Below, piece by piece: positions 34,746 to 44,861 of a stretch of DNA of 64,000 nt. The DNA comes from Corynebacterium coyleae (GTDB lineage: Bacteria; Actinomycetota; Actinomycetes; Mycobacteriales; Mycobacteriaceae). Below the pieces are notes generated by a model that saw only the letters and a list, made by a program, of their open reading frames with translations, was not told the origin of the DNA and made no database searches. The translations under genes were made by a program, and so were the position numbers. The DNA lies in contig NZ_CP047198.1 of the NCBI RefSeq assembly GCF_030408635.1, positions 1,054,001 to 1,118,000 on the forward strand, written 5' to 3'. Positions within the stretch are counted from its first letter, which is position 1; every line of letters begins with the position of its first letter.

Positions 34746-35648
34746 ATGAGGTGGTCAGTTTCGCAGAAGGGCGTGAGGGTTGTTCTCGCGCTGATGATTG
34801 CAGTGTGTTGTTGTCTTGCGTGGGCGCCGGTGGCGTGGGGGCAGTCGTCGTCAACGACGTCGACATCGTCGCAGGCAACGTCTGCGAAGGCCGATGACGG
34901 GTCGGCTGATGGCAGGGCGATGCTGATTTTGGATGCGTCGTCGTCGATGCTTGCGGCTGACGCTGGGGGTACGCGTATGGATTCGGCAAAGAAGGCGGCC
35001 AATGAGTTGGTGGATTCGCTGCCGGATACGGCGAATATGGGGTTGATGGTCTATGGGGCGAATGAGTCGGATGCTCCGGACAACCGCGAGCGCGGGTGCA
35101 AGGATGTGGAGACTCTAGCCACGGTGGGACGGATTGATCGGGGGAGGTTTGCTTCGGCGATCAACGGGCTCGAGCCGAAGGGGTATACCCCGATGGGTCA
35201 TTCGTTGCGTAAGGCGGCGGAGGAGCTCGGGAGCGAGGGGCAGCGTTCGATCATTTTGGTATCTGACGGCATTGACTCGTGTGCGCCGCCGCCGGTGTGT
35301 GAGGTAGCTAAGGAATTGGCGCAAGATGGTGTTGATCTTGCGATTCACACGGTGGGGTTCCAGGTTGATGAGGAAGCACGCAAGGAGTTGCAGTGCATCG
35401 CGGACGCAGGCAATGGCCAGTTCCTGGAGGCTGGGGATGCCGGTAGTTTGGCGCAGTCGTTGAAGTTTTTGGCGCAGCGCGACATCGGCAAATACAAGGT
35501 GAAGGGCACACCGTTTGAGTTTGCGGATACGCCCGAGGACGCCAAGTGGTTTGGTGAGGGGCAGTACCGGACGAAGGTCACCCCGGATACGAATGCGAAG
35601 AAGAACCGTTACTTCCGTGTGTCCGTGCCGGAGGGCACAACGCGTTGA
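34746..35648 (+). CDS. secreted VWA-domain protein, N-terminal part of a split gene
   Basis: A 300-residue product. The signal peptide has a hydrophobic core VVLALMIAVCCCLAWAPVAW. A von Willebrand A domain follows, with the metal-site motif LDASSSM near residue 62. The frame ends at TGA 35646-35648, while the next frame continues immediately with no domain boundary (LITMTPIWQ). The second part has a C-terminal membrane anchor but no signal peptide, so the two most likely were one about 660-residue surface protein. ATG 34746 is chosen; a TTG at 34701 is in frame. A hairpin gcacgg/ccgtgc lies upstream at 34663-34680. Confidence 0.75.
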   Translation: MRWSVSQKGVRVVLALMIAVCCCLAWAPVAWGQSSSTTSTSSQATSAKADDGSADGRAMLILDASSSMLAADAGGTRMDSAKKAANELVDSLPDTANMGLMVYGANESDAPDNRERGCKDVETLATVGRIDRGRFASAINGLEPKGYTPMGHSLRKAAEELGSEGQRSIILVSDGIDSCAPPPVCEVAKELAQDGVDLAIHTVGFQVDEEARKELQCIADAGNGQFLEAGDAGSLAQSLKFLAQRDIGKYKVKGTPFEFADTPEDAKWFGEGQYRTKVTPDTNAKKNRYFRVSVPEGTTR

Positions 35649-36727
35649 TCACGATGACCCCAATCTGGCAGACGGAAGGCAACATCCAGGAAACCGAGAT
35701 CTTCCTCGAAGTTCCGGAGGCAACCAACGAAAACGACCCTGATTGTGGCACGGCGAGCAACGCAATTGGCGACAGCAGAATCCTCGGCGAGGCCAGCTTG
35801 TTAATGAATCCTTACCGGTTCTCGCTGGAACGTGGCGGAAGCGACAACGATTGCGATATGAGCTCTTGGCTCATTGCCACCCAGGTCTACCAAGAAGGGC
35901 AGCCGATTGACGATGCCTTGGACCTCGAGGTGAACGTGTTCTACGTACCGAACCCTGATCAGGAGCAGAAAACTGAGTGGTCCAATGGTCCTATTGCTCC
36001 CTCCTTCTATGACGGCGACGTCCCGTTTGGCACCCCGCAGGAGAACAAGGGAGGCACCGGCTTTAACGACGCTGTTGAGATCACCGAAGGTACGTATTCC
36101 GACAAGATCGTTCCCGGCGAATACCGCTTCTACAAGATTCCAGTGAAGTGGGGGCAGCGCCCGGTGGTGAAGATGAAGGCACCAGAATCTGTGACGGAGG
36201 ATTCAGATGTAATCAAGGTGGGCATCTATGACTCGCGGCGCAAGCTTTCGGGAGAAGGGAGCCTCAATGTCTACGACGACGCGAAAGAGAGTGATCCAAT
36301 TGCGCCGAAGTATTACGCACAGGTTGCAAACGACATAGGTAAGTCTTACCAGGGCTACTACTACTTAAATTTTGCGATGAATTCCAAGCTTGAAGATGGC
36401 ATCGCCGGTGTGGAGCAGCCGTACGAGTTCGCGGTGATAGTGGATGGTGAACCGTTCAATGGTGGTCCGGATTGGACCCCCACCTACGAGGACGGCCCGG
36501 AGCCGTCTGATGAGCCGATCAAGTTCGACGGTGCCGTAAGCACGGATGAGCAGCAGACGGTGGAGGAGACTACCGAGGCAGCCGAGGAGACCGAGCAAGT
36601 CCTCGTAGAGGAGGAATCGGGCGGGCTCTCCCTGCCGCTACTCGGCGGCCTCGGAGTGCTGTTGCTCGCGGTCATCGGTGCGGTGTTCTTTATGTTCAGC
36701 CGCAACCGGGCGCAAGAGACCCGGTAG
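35645..36727 (+). CDS. C-terminal part of the split VWA surface protein, membrane anchored
   Basis: A 360-codon frame starting at TTG 35645, overlapping the stop of the first part (TTGA). It contains an extracytoplasmic beta-rich region with paired cysteines (DPDCGTAS, DNDCDMSS), an acidic Glu/Thr-rich stalk (about residues 290-320) and a final transmembrane helix (LPLLGGLGVLLLAVIGAVFFM) with a short basic tail. There is no export signal of its own. Adding a single base near 35640 would fuse the two frames. Either a real mutation or an assembly error; a programmed frameshift is less likely as no slippery run is present. Confidence 0.7.
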   Translation: MITMTPIWQTEGNIQETEIFLEVPEATNENDPDCGTASNAIGDSRILGEASLLMNPYRFSLERGGSDNDCDMSSWLIATQVYQEGQPIDDALDLEVNVFYVPNPDQEQKTEWSNGPIAPSFYDGDVPFGTPQENKGGTGFNDAVEITEGTYSDKIVPGEYRFYKIPVKWGQRPVVKMKAPESVTEDSDVIKVGIYDSRRKLSGEGSLNVYDDAKESDPIAPKYYAQVANDIGKSYQGYYYLNFAMNSKLEDGIAGVEQPYEFAVIVDGEPFNGGPDWTPTYEDGPEPSDEPIKFDGAVSTDEQQTVEETTEAAEETEQVLVEEESGGLSLPLLGGLGVLLLAVIGAVFFMFSRNRAQETR

Positions 36728-36742
36728 TAGGAGCATATTGCT

Positions 36743-38473
36743 TTACGACGACGCCTTCGGCCGGCTGCCTGGTCCGGGCAAGGCGATGATGTCGAACTCC
36801 TCGCGCTGCAGGTGCTTGCGCAGGTCCTTCTTGTCAAACTTGCCTACGGACGTTTTGTCGATGGAATCCACAAACGTCCAATACTCAGGCGCCATCCACT
36901 TCGGCAACGTGTCTGCGAGCGACTCGCGGAGTCGTGCCGCAGTCTCCTTTGTGGGCTCAATGCCCGAGAGAAGCTTGGTCACCGCCAGCGGTCGCTCACC
37001 CCACTTGGGGTCCGGGATGCCGATGACTGCGCATTCGACGACTTCCTCGGACTCCATAATGAGGTTTTCCACCTGTGCGGAGTAGATCCACTCGCCGCCG
37101 GAGCGAATGACATCGCGGGCACGGTCGTAGAGCGTCATAAACCCGGCGTTGGTGACTGTGCCTACGTCGCCGGTACGCAGCCAGCCGTCGGCAGTGAAGT
37201 GTGCGCGCACGTCGTCGACTTCTTCGCCACGGAAGGTGGAAGCGATCTCGCCCGGTTCTTGCGTGGGTGAGTGGTAGTAGCCTGCAGCGACCATATTGCC
37301 GCGGACCTGAATCTCACCCTGGGTCAAGTCGTTAAACGCCATGACTTGGCCATCGTTGACCACTCGGTATTCCAGCGACGGGGCAAAGCGTCCCTGGGAA
37401 ATGCGGTAGGACCAGCGCGCCTCACCAGAAGCGCCCGATGGCGGACGCGCCACTGTGCCGACCGTGGTGGTTTCCGTCATGCCCCAGCAGTGGACGATAT
37501 CCACGCCGTAGCGTTCCTCCCACACCTTGATCAGCGCCGGTGGGGCAGGAGAACCGCCGACGAAGATCTCCTGCAGACTCATTCGTTCCGGGCGATTGTG
37601 CAGGTAATGCACCATCAGCTGGATCCACAAGGTGGGCACGCCGTGTGCCACGCGCGGGTGCGTGCTTGCGATAAGTCTTGCCAGTGTCGGGGCAGACACG
37701 TCCGAATCGGGCAGAACCAGGGGAGTGCCCGCGAGAAAAGCTGCGAACGGTACGCCCCAACTGAGCACGTGGTAGATCGGGATGCAGCACAAAAACGTCT
37801 CACCGTGAGTGACCGCTAGTGAGTCCGTTGCGCGAAGACCGGTCGCTTCTAGCCACAACGCGCGGTGGGAGTAGGCGACGCCCTTCGGTGCGCCGGTCGT
37901 TGCTGTTGAATAGACCAAGGCAGCGGCGGTGTTCTCCGGGAGTTCGGGCCAGTCGTACTTTGTCGAGCGGCCGTCGAGAAGCTCCTCGTAGCTGTACACA
38001 GCGACATGCTCTGGCAGATACGCCGCGGCGTCTGTAATCGGTTCGGCACCTGTAAATGCCACCGCGCGAACCTTGGGGCAAAGCTCCACAACGTTGCCTA
38101 ACTTCTCCGCAAGCCGCGGATCGGCAACGATCAGTTCAGCCTCGGAGTGGTTGGCAACGTAGGCGATCTGGTCCGTCATCAACTGGATATTTAGCGGCGT
38201 AAACACAGCGCCCTTGGCAGCGACGGCAAACATCACCTCGAGGTGCTCAGAGCAGTTGTACAGCATGGTGGCGACGCGTTGATCGCTATCAATGCCGAGG
38301 TCATCATGCAGGGCGTGGGCGAAGGCCGAAGCGCGGGCGCCGATTTCGGCGAACGTCGTTTCTTCCGCGCCATCAGTGCGCCATGTGGTGCACTTCGTTG
38401 TCGCGTGCGCAGTCCTGCCGTATTCGAGAATGCGTGCGACGGAAAAGGGCACTTCCTGCATCGTTGAAAGCAT
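36743..38473 (-). CDS. acyl-CoA synthetase (AMP-binding, FadD type)
   Basis: A 576-residue adenylate-forming ligase. The phosphate-binding loop is YSTATTGAPKGVAYSHRAL, with ST-ATTG where most have S-GTTG; the A8 region reads LYDRARDVIRSGGEWI and the catalytic Lys is expected in the C-terminal SVGKFDKKDL. It activates a medium- or long-chain fatty acid as acyl-CoA. The start is set at ATG 38473, which has TAACAT seven bases upstream (leaderless pattern); an earlier in-frame codon exists at 38503. It is divergent from rho. Confidence 0.88.
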   Translation of the reverse strand: MLSTMQEVPFSVARILEYGRTAHATTKCTTWRTDGAEETTFAEIGARASAFAHALHDDLGIDSDQRVATMLYNCSEHLEVMFAVAAKGAVFTPLNIQLMTDQIAYVANHSEAELIVADPRLAEKLGNVVELCPKVRAVAFTGAEPITDAAAYLPEHVAVYSYEELLDGRSTKYDWPELPENTAAALVYSTATTGAPKGVAYSHRALWLEATGLRATDSLAVTHGETFLCCIPIYHVLSWGVPFAAFLAGTPLVLPDSDVSAPTLARLIASTHPRVAHGVPTLWIQLMVHYLHNRPERMSLQEIFVGGSPAPPALIKVWEERYGVDIVHCWGMTETTTVGTVARPPSGASGEARWSYRISQGRFAPSLEYRVVNDGQVMAFNDLTQGEIQVRGNMVAAGYYHSPTQEPGEIASTFRGEEVDDVRAHFTADGWLRTGDVGTVTNAGFMTLYDRARDVIRSGGEWIYSAQVENLIMESEEVVECAVIGIPDPKWGERPLAVTKLLSGIEPTKETAARLRESLADTLPKWMAPEYWTFVDSIDKTSVGKFDKKDLRKHLQREEFDIIALPGPGSRPKASS

Positions 38474-38480
38474 GTTGGCA

Positions 38481-38486
38481 ATGTTA
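38481..38486 (-). promoter_or_regulatory. leaderless promoter -10 element of the acyl-CoA synthetase gene
   Basis: TAACAT on the minus strand, exactly 7 nt before ATG 38473. Confidence 0.45.
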
Positions 38487-38511
38487 GCGAAGCAATGCGA
38501 CACGCCCCGGA

Positions 38512-38540
38512 TTAAACCGCGGACGCAAATGCGCTACACT
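38512..38540 (+). promoter_or_regulatory. rho promoter and long leader
   Basis: TTAAAC (38512-38517), 17-bp spacer, TACACT (38535-38540). The expected start near 38547 leaves a leader of about 210 nt before the rho GTG, long enough for the autogenous attenuation known for rho genes. Confidence 0.5.
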
Positions 38541-38757
38541 TTGCGCAGGATCGTGCGAACCGCACCCGGCAGGGGTTGTCCCAGGTGGGGATGCGATGGC
38601 GGGCACAGCGGCGATTTTTGCTCCCGCACCCCGTGAGATCCGGCAGGGCTACAAAGTTTTACTTCAGTCCAATCCCGATGAAACGCACCGCTTCCAGCAT
38701 GCACCGTCGCGTGTTAACTACGCGAGAACCTGCTGGTTGAGCGACGAAAGGACACAC

Positions 38758-40602
38758 GTGACCGACACCGGTACCGCGGCAGACTTGGCCGCTATGAAGA
38801 TTCCGGAGCTGCGCAAAATTGCCGCCGAGAAAGGCCTGAAGGGCGTTTCGGGGCTGCGTAAGGGGGAGTTGATCCAGGCAATTACTACCGGCCAGGTTCC
38901 CAAGAAGGCTGCACCGCAAAAGGTGGAGGCCGATAACGCGGAGGCGCCAGCTGCTTCCGAGCGTGCAGAGCGCAAGGCCGACAAGACCGACAAGCCTGCA
39001 GAAAACGCTGACAAGGCGACCGACAATTCTCATGACGACGATTCGCGGGGAGCTTCGCGTTCCGCAGCGCGCCGTGCTCGCCGAAACCGTGCGCGTCACC
39101 AGCATGAGGACAATACGCAGGGTGGCGACGCCAAGGACGGCAAGGACGAGAAGTCCGAGAAATCCGAGACCACGGACAACCGCGACGAGAACCGCGACAA
39201 TCGCGATAACCGCGACAACCGTGACAATAACGACCGCGGTGGCCGTAACAATGGCAACAACGGCAACAACCGTGGCGGCCGCAACAACCACCGCGACGAT
39301 AACGATGACGACCACCAGGGTGGCGGTCGTCGTGGGCGTCGCGGTCGTCGTAATCGTAATCGCAACCGTGACAATCACGGCGGCAACAACAACCAAGGTG
39401 GCGGCAACGAACAGCACTTCGACCCGGAGGACCTGCAGGAGGTTGCGGGTATCGCGGATGTGCAGGACAACGGCTCCGCGTTCATCCGCACCACTGGCTA
39501 CCGTCAGTCCAATTCGGACGTGTACGTGCCGCAGCGCCTGGTCCGTCAGGCGGGTCTGCGCTCCGGCGACGCGGTAACCGGTCAGGTTCGTGCTAACGGG
39601 CAGTCGCACCAGCAGGGCAATGGCCGTAACCGTCGTAGCTACAACCAGGTTGTTCGCGTCGACACGATCAACGGCCAGACTCCGGAGGATGCGAAGGGAC
39701 GCAAGGAGTTCCACAAGCTCACCCCGCTGTACCCGAACCGTCGTCTGCGTCTGGAAACTGAGCCGAAGATCCTGACCACGCGTGTGATCGACCTGGTCAT
39801 GCCGATCGGTAAGGGTCAGCGCGCACTGATCGTGTCGCCGCCGAAGGCTGGTAAGACGACGATCCTGCAGAACATTGCCAACGCGATCGCCACGAATAAC
39901 CCGGAGTGCTACCTCATGGTTGTGCTTGTCGATGAGCGCCCGGAGGAAGTTACCGACATGCAGCGCAGCGTCAACGGCGAGGTCATTGCCTCGACGTTCG
40001 ACCGTCCGCCGTCAGAGCACACTGCTGTCGCCGAGCTTGCTATCGAGCGTGCGAAGCGTCTGGTGGAGATGGGCCAAGACGTTGTGGTGCTGCTCGACTC
40101 GATTACTCGTCTTGGCCGTGCGTACAACAACTCCTCGCCGGCGTCGGGTCGCATCCTCTCCGGTGGTGTGGACTCCAACGCGCTCTACCCGCCGAAGCGT
40201 TTCCTGGGTGCTGCCCGAAACATCGAGGAGGGTGGCTCGCTGACGATTATCGCAACGGCCATGGTGGAAACCGGTTCCGCTGGCGATACCGTTATCTTCG
40301 AGGAGTTCAAGGGCACCGGTAACGCCGAGCTCAAGCTCGACCGCAAGATCGCGGAGCGTCGCGTGTTCCCGGCTGTGGACGTCAACCCGTCCGGCACCCG
40401 CAAGGACGAGCTGCTGATGAGCCCGGAGGAGGCGCGCGTCATGCACAAGCTGCGCCGCATCCTGTCTGCGCTTGATCCGCAGCAGTCCATCGACATGCTG
40501 ATTAAGCAGTTGAAGAAGACCAAGACGAACGGCGAGTTCCTCATTGGTGTGGCGAACTCGGCACCAATGGCGCAGGCCGAAACTGAGGAGGACTACTCCT
40601 AA
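38758..40602 (+). CDS. rho: transcription termination factor Rho
   Basis: A 614-residue hexameric RNA helicase. The N-terminal Rho_N domain (about 8-45) is followed by a highly charged low-complexity insert (about 50-220) rich in Arg/Asp/Asn and Gly, with runs such as [13 protein letters not shown] and [18 protein letters not shown]. The OB-type RNA-binding domain ([14 protein letters not shown]) and the ATPase ([10 protein letters not shown] near residue 365, [13 protein letters not shown]) follow. Actinobacterial Rho often carries such inserts. GTG 38758 with GAAAGGA upstream is the start. The stop overlaps prfA by one base. Confidence 0.95.
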   Translation: MTDTGTAADLAAMKIPELRKIAAEKGLKGVSGLRKGELIQAITTGQVPKKAAPQKVEADNAEAPAASERAERKADKTDKPAENADKATDNSHDDDSRGASRSAARRARRNRARHQHEDNTQGGDAKDGKDEKSEKSETTDNRDENRDNRDNRDNRDNNDRGGRNNGNNGNNRGGRNNHRDDNDDDHQGGGRRGRRGRRNRNRNRDNHGGNNNQGGGNEQHFDPEDLQEVAGIADVQDNGSAFIRTTGYRQSNSDVYVPQRLVRQAGLRSGDAVTGQVRANGQSHQQGNGRNRRSYNQVVRVDTINGQTPEDAKGRKEFHKLTPLYPNRRLRLETEPKILTTRVIDLVMPIGKGQRALIVSPPKAGKTTILQNIANAIATNNPECYLMVVLVDERPEEVTDMQRSVNGEVIASTFDRPPSEHTAVAELAIERAKRLVEMGQDVVVLLDSITRLGRAYNNSSPASGRILSGGVDSNALYPPKRFLGAARNIEEGGSLTIIATAMVETGSAGDTVIFEEFKGTGNAELKLDRKIAERRVFPAVDVNPSGTRKDELLMSPEEARVMHKLRRILSALDPQQSIDMLIKQLKKTKTNGEFLIGVANSAPMAQAETEEDYS

Positions 40603-41681
40603 TGGCAGAAAAATCGCATGTTTCGCTTGTCGACGACTACGTCGCCGAATACGAGGGCATCCAGGCCCAAATGGGCGATCCGGAGGTCGCTGGTGACCAG
40701 GACCGCTTCCGTAAGCTCTCCAAGCGCTACGCGGAGCTGCAGCCGATCATCAACGTCAATAACGCCCTGAACCAGGCGCGCGATGACCACGAGGCGGCAT
40801 CCGAAATGGCCTCCGAGGACAAGGAGTTCGCGGAGGAGGCCAAGCGCTTAGAGGACGAGATTGTGCGCCTCGAGGAGGAGTTGGCTGACCTGCTGGCGCC
40901 GCGCGACGAGCACGATGGTGATGACATCATCATGGAGCTCAAAGCAGGCGCAGGCGGTGAAGAGGCCGCGCTGTTCGCTGGCGATTTGGCTCGCATGTAT
41001 CAGAAGTACTGCGAAAAGCACGGCCTGACCTGGGAGGTCCTCGACGTTGCCGAGTCTGACCTGGGTGGTGTGAAGGACATGACCGTCGCGGTGAAGGCGA
41101 AGACCCCGTCGCGTGACGGTGCGTGGTCGATGCTGAAGTTTGAAGGTGGCGTGCACCGTGTGCAGCGCGTTCCGGTGACGGAATCGCAGGGCCGCATCCA
41201 GACTTCTGCCGCAGGCGTATACGTCTTCCCAGAGCCAGACGAGGTTGAAAGCGTCAATATCGATGAGAAGGATTTGCGCGTCGACGTCTACCGTTCTTCC
41301 GGTAAGGGTGGCCAGGGCGTGAACACCACCGACTCAGCCGTGCGTATCACGCACCTGCCCACCGGCATTGTGGTGACCTGCCAGAACGAGCGTTCTCAGA
41401 TCCAGAACCGTGCCCGCGCGATGCAGGTGCTGCAGGCTCGCCTCGACCAGATTGAGCGCGAGAAGCAGGAAGCCGAAGAGGCCGAGGGCCGCGCATCGCA
41501 GGTGCGCACGATGGACCGCTCGGAGCGCATCCGCACCTACAACTGGCCGGAGAACCGCATTTCGGATCACCGCATTAACTACAAGGCCAACAACCTTGAC
41601 TCGGTGCTCGACGGCAACATGGACGATCTGATCACGGCGCTGCAGACGCACGAGCGCCAGGAGCGCCTTGAAGCCGAGTAG
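40602..41681 (+). CDS. prfA: peptide chain release factor 1
   Basis: A 359-residue release factor reading UAA and UAG. The GGQ motif is in [16 protein letters not shown]. It begins on the last base of the rho stop (TAATG), so it is coupled to rho. Its own stop lies inside the next gene, prmC, whose product methylates the GGQ glutamine. Confidence 0.96.
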   Translation: MAEKSHVSLVDDYVAEYEGIQAQMGDPEVAGDQDRFRKLSKRYAELQPIINVNNALNQARDDHEAASEMASEDKEFAEEAKRLEDEIVRLEEELADLLAPRDEHDGDDIIMELKAGAGGEEAALFAGDLARMYQKYCEKHGLTWEVLDVAESDLGGVKDMTVAVKAKTPSRDGAWSMLKFEGGVHRVQRVPVTESQGRIQTSAAGVYVFPEPDEVESVNIDEKDLRVDVYRSSGKGGQGVNTTDSAVRITHLPTGIVVTCQNERSQIQNRARAMQVLQARLDQIEREKQEAEEAEGRASQVRTMDRSERIRTYNWPENRISDHRINYKANNLDSVLDGNMDDLITALQTHERQERLEAE

Positions 41682-42531
41682 CCTCTGCGACACCATCGCC
41701 CGCGCCACGCAGACCCTTGCTGGCGCGGGCGTTGCGTCGCCTGAAGTCGACGCACGCCTGCTCGCCGCGCACTTGATCGGGGTGCCGCCGATGCAGCTCA
41801 TGTTCGCCGACGCGCCTACGGACTTCGACGAGGCCTATGCCAAACTCATTGCCCGACGCGCGGCTCGCGAGCCGTTGCAGCACATCATCGGTACAGCACC
41901 GTTTGTTGACATCGACCTCGCCGTCGGGCCCGGGGTATTCATCCCACGGCCAGAAACGGAAGTGCTCGCTCAGTGGGCGGTACATTTGCTTAGCGACGAC
42001 ACCACCTCGCCCGAATCCCCAACCGTCGTGGACTTAGGCTCCGGCTCGGGTGCGTTGGCCATCACGATCGCCCGGGCGTGCCCGCGCGCACAGGTGATCG
42101 CGGTCGAGCGTTCGCCTCAGGCGCGGAAGTACTTGGAGCGAAATGTGGGGGACTACGCGTCGTCGATACGCATTGTCCCAGGGGATATGACCGATCCGGA
42201 GTTGCTTCGGGAACTCGACGGTGCCGTTGACCTCGTCGTCACCAACCCGCCGTACGTGCCAGAAACCGGTGACTTAGATGTGGAGGTCTACGCCGACCCT
42301 CATGAGGCGGTGTTCTCCGGCGCGGACGGGATGCATGCAATTCGGGGGCTCGTTCCGGTCGCCGCACGGCTGCTGCGTCCGGGAGGGCACCTCGGCATTG
42401 AGCATGATGATTCCACGTCGGAGGCCGTACAAGATGTGGTGCGCGACCACGGCGCATTCGGCCCGCCGAGTGTGGTCGAGGACCTGACCGGCCGAGCCCG
42501 GTTTGTCATGGCGAGTAAGCTAGCCCGGTAA
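41668..42531 (+). CDS. prmC: release factor glutamine methyltransferase
   Basis: A 287-residue SAM-dependent methyltransferase. The SAM motif [13 protein letters not shown] and the catalytic NPPYVP are present. It modifies the GGQ Gln of release factors. The start is TTG 41668 inside prfA, a 14-bp overlap; no better start is available downstream before the conserved N-terminal helices. Confidence 0.93.
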   Translation: MKPSSLCDTIARATQTLAGAGVASPEVDARLLAAHLIGVPPMQLMFADAPTDFDEAYAKLIARRAAREPLQHIIGTAPFVDIDLAVGPGVFIPRPETEVLAQWAVHLLSDDTTSPESPTVVDLGSGSGALAITIARACPRAQVIAVERSPQARKYLERNVGDYASSIRIVPGDMTDPELLRELDGAVDLVVTNPPYVPETGDLDVEVYADPHEAVFSGADGMHAIRGLVPVAARLLRPGGHLGIEHDDSTSEAVQDVVRDHGAFGPPSVVEDLTGRARFVMASKLAR

Positions 42532-42554
42532 CTTTCAGAACATGAAGGAGCACT

Positions 42555-43211
42555 ATGTCCGCGATTTATAACTGCCTTGATCCGCAGGTTCGCGACGACG
42601 CGGTGCGCGCGGCCGCGGACGCTGTGCGAGCCGGCCGTTGCGTCGTCCTGCCGACAGACACCGTCTACGGAATCGGTTGCGACGCTTTCAACAACGACGC
42701 CGTAGCCACGCTGTTGGCTACCAAGCGCCGTGGCCCCGACATGCCTGTGCCGGTGCTCGTGGGCAGCTGGTCGACGATCCAGGGGCTCGTGCGGGAGTTT
42801 TCCGACACCGCGAAGACACTCGTGGAGGCGTTCTGGCCGGGTGGGCTTTCCATCGTCGTGCCTGAAGCGCCGAGCCTGCCGTGGAATCTTGGCGATACAC
42901 GTGGCACCGTGCTGCTACGCATGCCGAACCAGCCGCTCGCACTTGAACTGTTGCAAGAAACCGGACCGATGGCGGTGTCGTCTGCCAACATCTCCGGCAA
43001 CCCGCCGGCACAGACCGCAGCAGAGGCCAAGGCGCAGTTTGGCGATGCGATTGGTGTGTACCTCGACGGGGGAGAGGCCGAGGTTGGCACTCCTTCGACC
43101 ATCATTGATATTTCGAAGCCTCAGCCGGTGATTTTGCGCGAAGGCGCGATCCCGGTCGAGCGCATTGGTGAAGTCTTAGGGCTTGACCCAGAGTCGTTGC
43201 GTCGAAAGTAG
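42555..43211 (+). CDS. L-threonylcarbamoyladenylate synthase (Sua5/YrdC family)
   Basis: A 218-residue YrdC-domain protein. The nucleotide/threonine-binding motif is CVVLPTDTVYGIGCDAF, and the SSANISGN segment is conserved. It makes threonylcarbamoyl-AMP for the t6A37 modification of tRNAs. ATG 42555 has GAAGGAG upstream. It is usually found downstream of prmC in actinobacteria. Confidence 0.93.
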   Translation: MSAIYNCLDPQVRDDAVRAAADAVRAGRCVVLPTDTVYGIGCDAFNNDAVATLLATKRRGPDMPVPVLVGSWSTIQGLVREFSDTAKTLVEAFWPGGLSIVVPEAPSLPWNLGDTRGTVLLRMPNQPLALELLQETGPMAVSSANISGNPPAQTAAEAKAQFGDAIGVYLDGGEAEVGTPSTIIDISKPQPVILREGAIPVERIGEVLGLDPESLRRK

Positions 43212-43229
43212 CGGGGGAGTTTTCAGGGG

Positions 43230-44423
43230 ATGTCCGGAGCTGGTGTGCCGCTTCGCGAGCTCGCACTCGTGCTACTCGTCGCGGCTGCGATCACGTACCT
43301 GGCCACAGGTGTGGTGCGTTCAGCTCTCGTGCGCACAGGACGCGTCGCGGAGATCCGCCAGCGCGACGTTCACACCCAGCCAACACCGTCGCTCGGTGGA
43401 CTGGCCATGTTTACAGGGTTCGCTGGCGCGTTTGTTCTCGCGCAGCAACTGCCCGCACTGACCCGCGGGTTCGCTCCAGTCACCCCAGAGATGACTGCAG
43501 TGCTCGTCGGCGGTGCCGCCGTCGTTGCTGTCGGAATTGTTGACGACCTCTACGAGCTCGGCGCGTTACCCAAACTCATCGGGCAATTCGCTGCTGCGAT
43601 CATCATGTCCATCTTGGGGATTGCCTTTACGGTGTTTTACGTACCAATCGGGGAGGGCACCACCCTGATTTTGGACGAAGTCCAGGGCATGGTCTTGAGT
43701 GCGCTGTTTACTGTGCTGTTGATCAACGCAGTGAATTTCGTTGACGGCATCGACGGCCTCGCCGCGGGGCTGGGCATGATCGCCGGGATGGCGATCCTCG
43801 TCTATTCGCTGTCAGTTCTCCATGACCAGGGCGGGGCGGTCTCCGCGTACCCGCCGGCGATTATCTGCACGTTGCTCGTCGGTATCTGCGCGGGCTTTTT
43901 GCCCCACAACTTCGAACCGGCGCGCATCTTCATGGGGGACTCCGGTGCCATGCTCATTGGGCTGCTGCTTGCCGCAGCGTCGATCTCCGCATCGGGCAAG
44001 ATCAACATGTCGCTCTACGGGGCCGCGGACCTAGTAGCACTCATTAGCCCGATCATCGTCGTGCTCGCCGCGATTGCCCTGCCGGTCCTCGACCTGATTT
44101 GGGCCGTTGTGCGACGAACAGCCCGCGGCCAAAGCCCGTTCCAGGCAGACGCAGGCCATATCCATCACCGTTTGCTCCGCCTTGGGCATACGCACCGCCG
44201 TACTGTTCTGGTGCTGTACCTGTGGGTCTCCGCAGTCGCCTTCGGCGCGGTCAGTTTTTCCGTCGTGCCGGTGCGCATTGCCGTGATCTTCACCGTTGTC
44301 GCGCTTGTCTTTGCTTTCGTGCTCACTCTGGTTCCGCTTGCGGAAGGCAAGATTGGCCCGCGGCGTGGTGGGGACGGTGCGGTGGCGTCGTCGAAAAGCA
44401 ACCCTGCTCAGTCTGTAGGATGA
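43230..44423 (+). CDS. undecaprenyl-phosphate sugar-1-phosphate transferase (MraY/WecA family)
   Basis: A 397-residue polytopic membrane enzyme with about 11 helices. The conserved family motifs are NFVDGIDGLAAGL and GDSGAMLIG, with DDLYELG near residue 107. It transfers GlcNAc-1-phosphate (or a decaprenyl counterpart) to a polyprenyl phosphate, the first step of arabinogalactan linker synthesis in mycolata. It sits between the Sua5 gene and the ATP synthase operon, the usual actinobacterial position of the WecA-like gene. Confidence 0.9.
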   Translation: MSGAGVPLRELALVLLVAAAITYLATGVVRSALVRTGRVAEIRQRDVHTQPTPSLGGLAMFTGFAGAFVLAQQLPALTRGFAPVTPEMTAVLVGGAAVVAVGIVDDLYELGALPKLIGQFAAAIIMSILGIAFTVFYVPIGEGTTLILDEVQGMVLSALFTVLLINAVNFVDGIDGLAAGLGMIAGMAILVYSLSVLHDQGGAVSAYPPAIICTLLVGICAGFLPHNFEPARIFMGDSGAMLIGLLLAAASISASGKINMSLYGAADLVALISPIIVVLAAIALPVLDLIWAVVRRTARGQSPFQADAGHIHHRLLRLGHTHRRTVLVLYLWVSAVAFGAVSFSVVPVRIAVIFTVVALVFAFVLTLVPLAEGKIGPRRGGDGAVASSKSNPAQSVG

Positions 44424-44429
44424 CCCAGC

Positions 44430-44861
44430 ATGGAACCGCTCGAAGTCAATGACACGTCCCAGGTCAGTGATCATCGTCAGCCGCTCATCCGCGCACTGAA
44501 GGTCGCGGGATGGGCACTCGTCGTGCTTACCGTCGTCTCGCTCATGGCGTGGGGCGCGACCCGCGAATTGCCCGGCATCTGGGCCGCGCTGATGGGAGTC
44601 GCCGTCGGCGGTGCGTTCGTGCTCGCCACCACGGTGTCCGTGCTCGCAACCTCAAACTCATCCCCAAACACCACCATGGCAGTTGTCCTCGGCGGCTGGC
44701 TGCTGAAGATGGGGCTGCTCGCAATCTTCCTGCTGTGGATCCGTGGATTCGACTTTTACGACCATCGAGCATTTGGCGTGACGACGATCGCAGCACTCGT
44801 CGTTGCACTCGCCGCCGAAGCCTGGGGTGTACTCACCACACGCACCACCTACCTCAGCTAA
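44430..44861 (+). CDS. AtpI-like small membrane protein
   Basis: A 143-residue protein with four hydrophobic segments (about 24-42, 48-70, 82-104, 113-135). It occupies the place of atpI, directly before the atp operon, and is 6 bp after the WecA-like gene. AtpI-type proteins help assemble the c-ring. The sequence itself is poorly conserved, so the call rests on topology and position. Confidence 0.65.
   Translation: MEPLEVNDTSQVSDHRQPLIRALKVAGWALVVLTVVSLMAWGATRELPGIWAALMGVAVGGAFVLATTVSVLATSNSSPNTTMAVVLGGWLLKMGLLAIFLLWIRGFDFYDHRAFGVTTIAALVVALAAEAWGVLTTRTTYLS

Noticed and set aside
39100-39420. Short tandem repeats in rho considered as a CRISPR-like or satellite array
   Set aside because: The repeats are in frame and encode the charged insert of Rho; spacing and sequence are codon-based.
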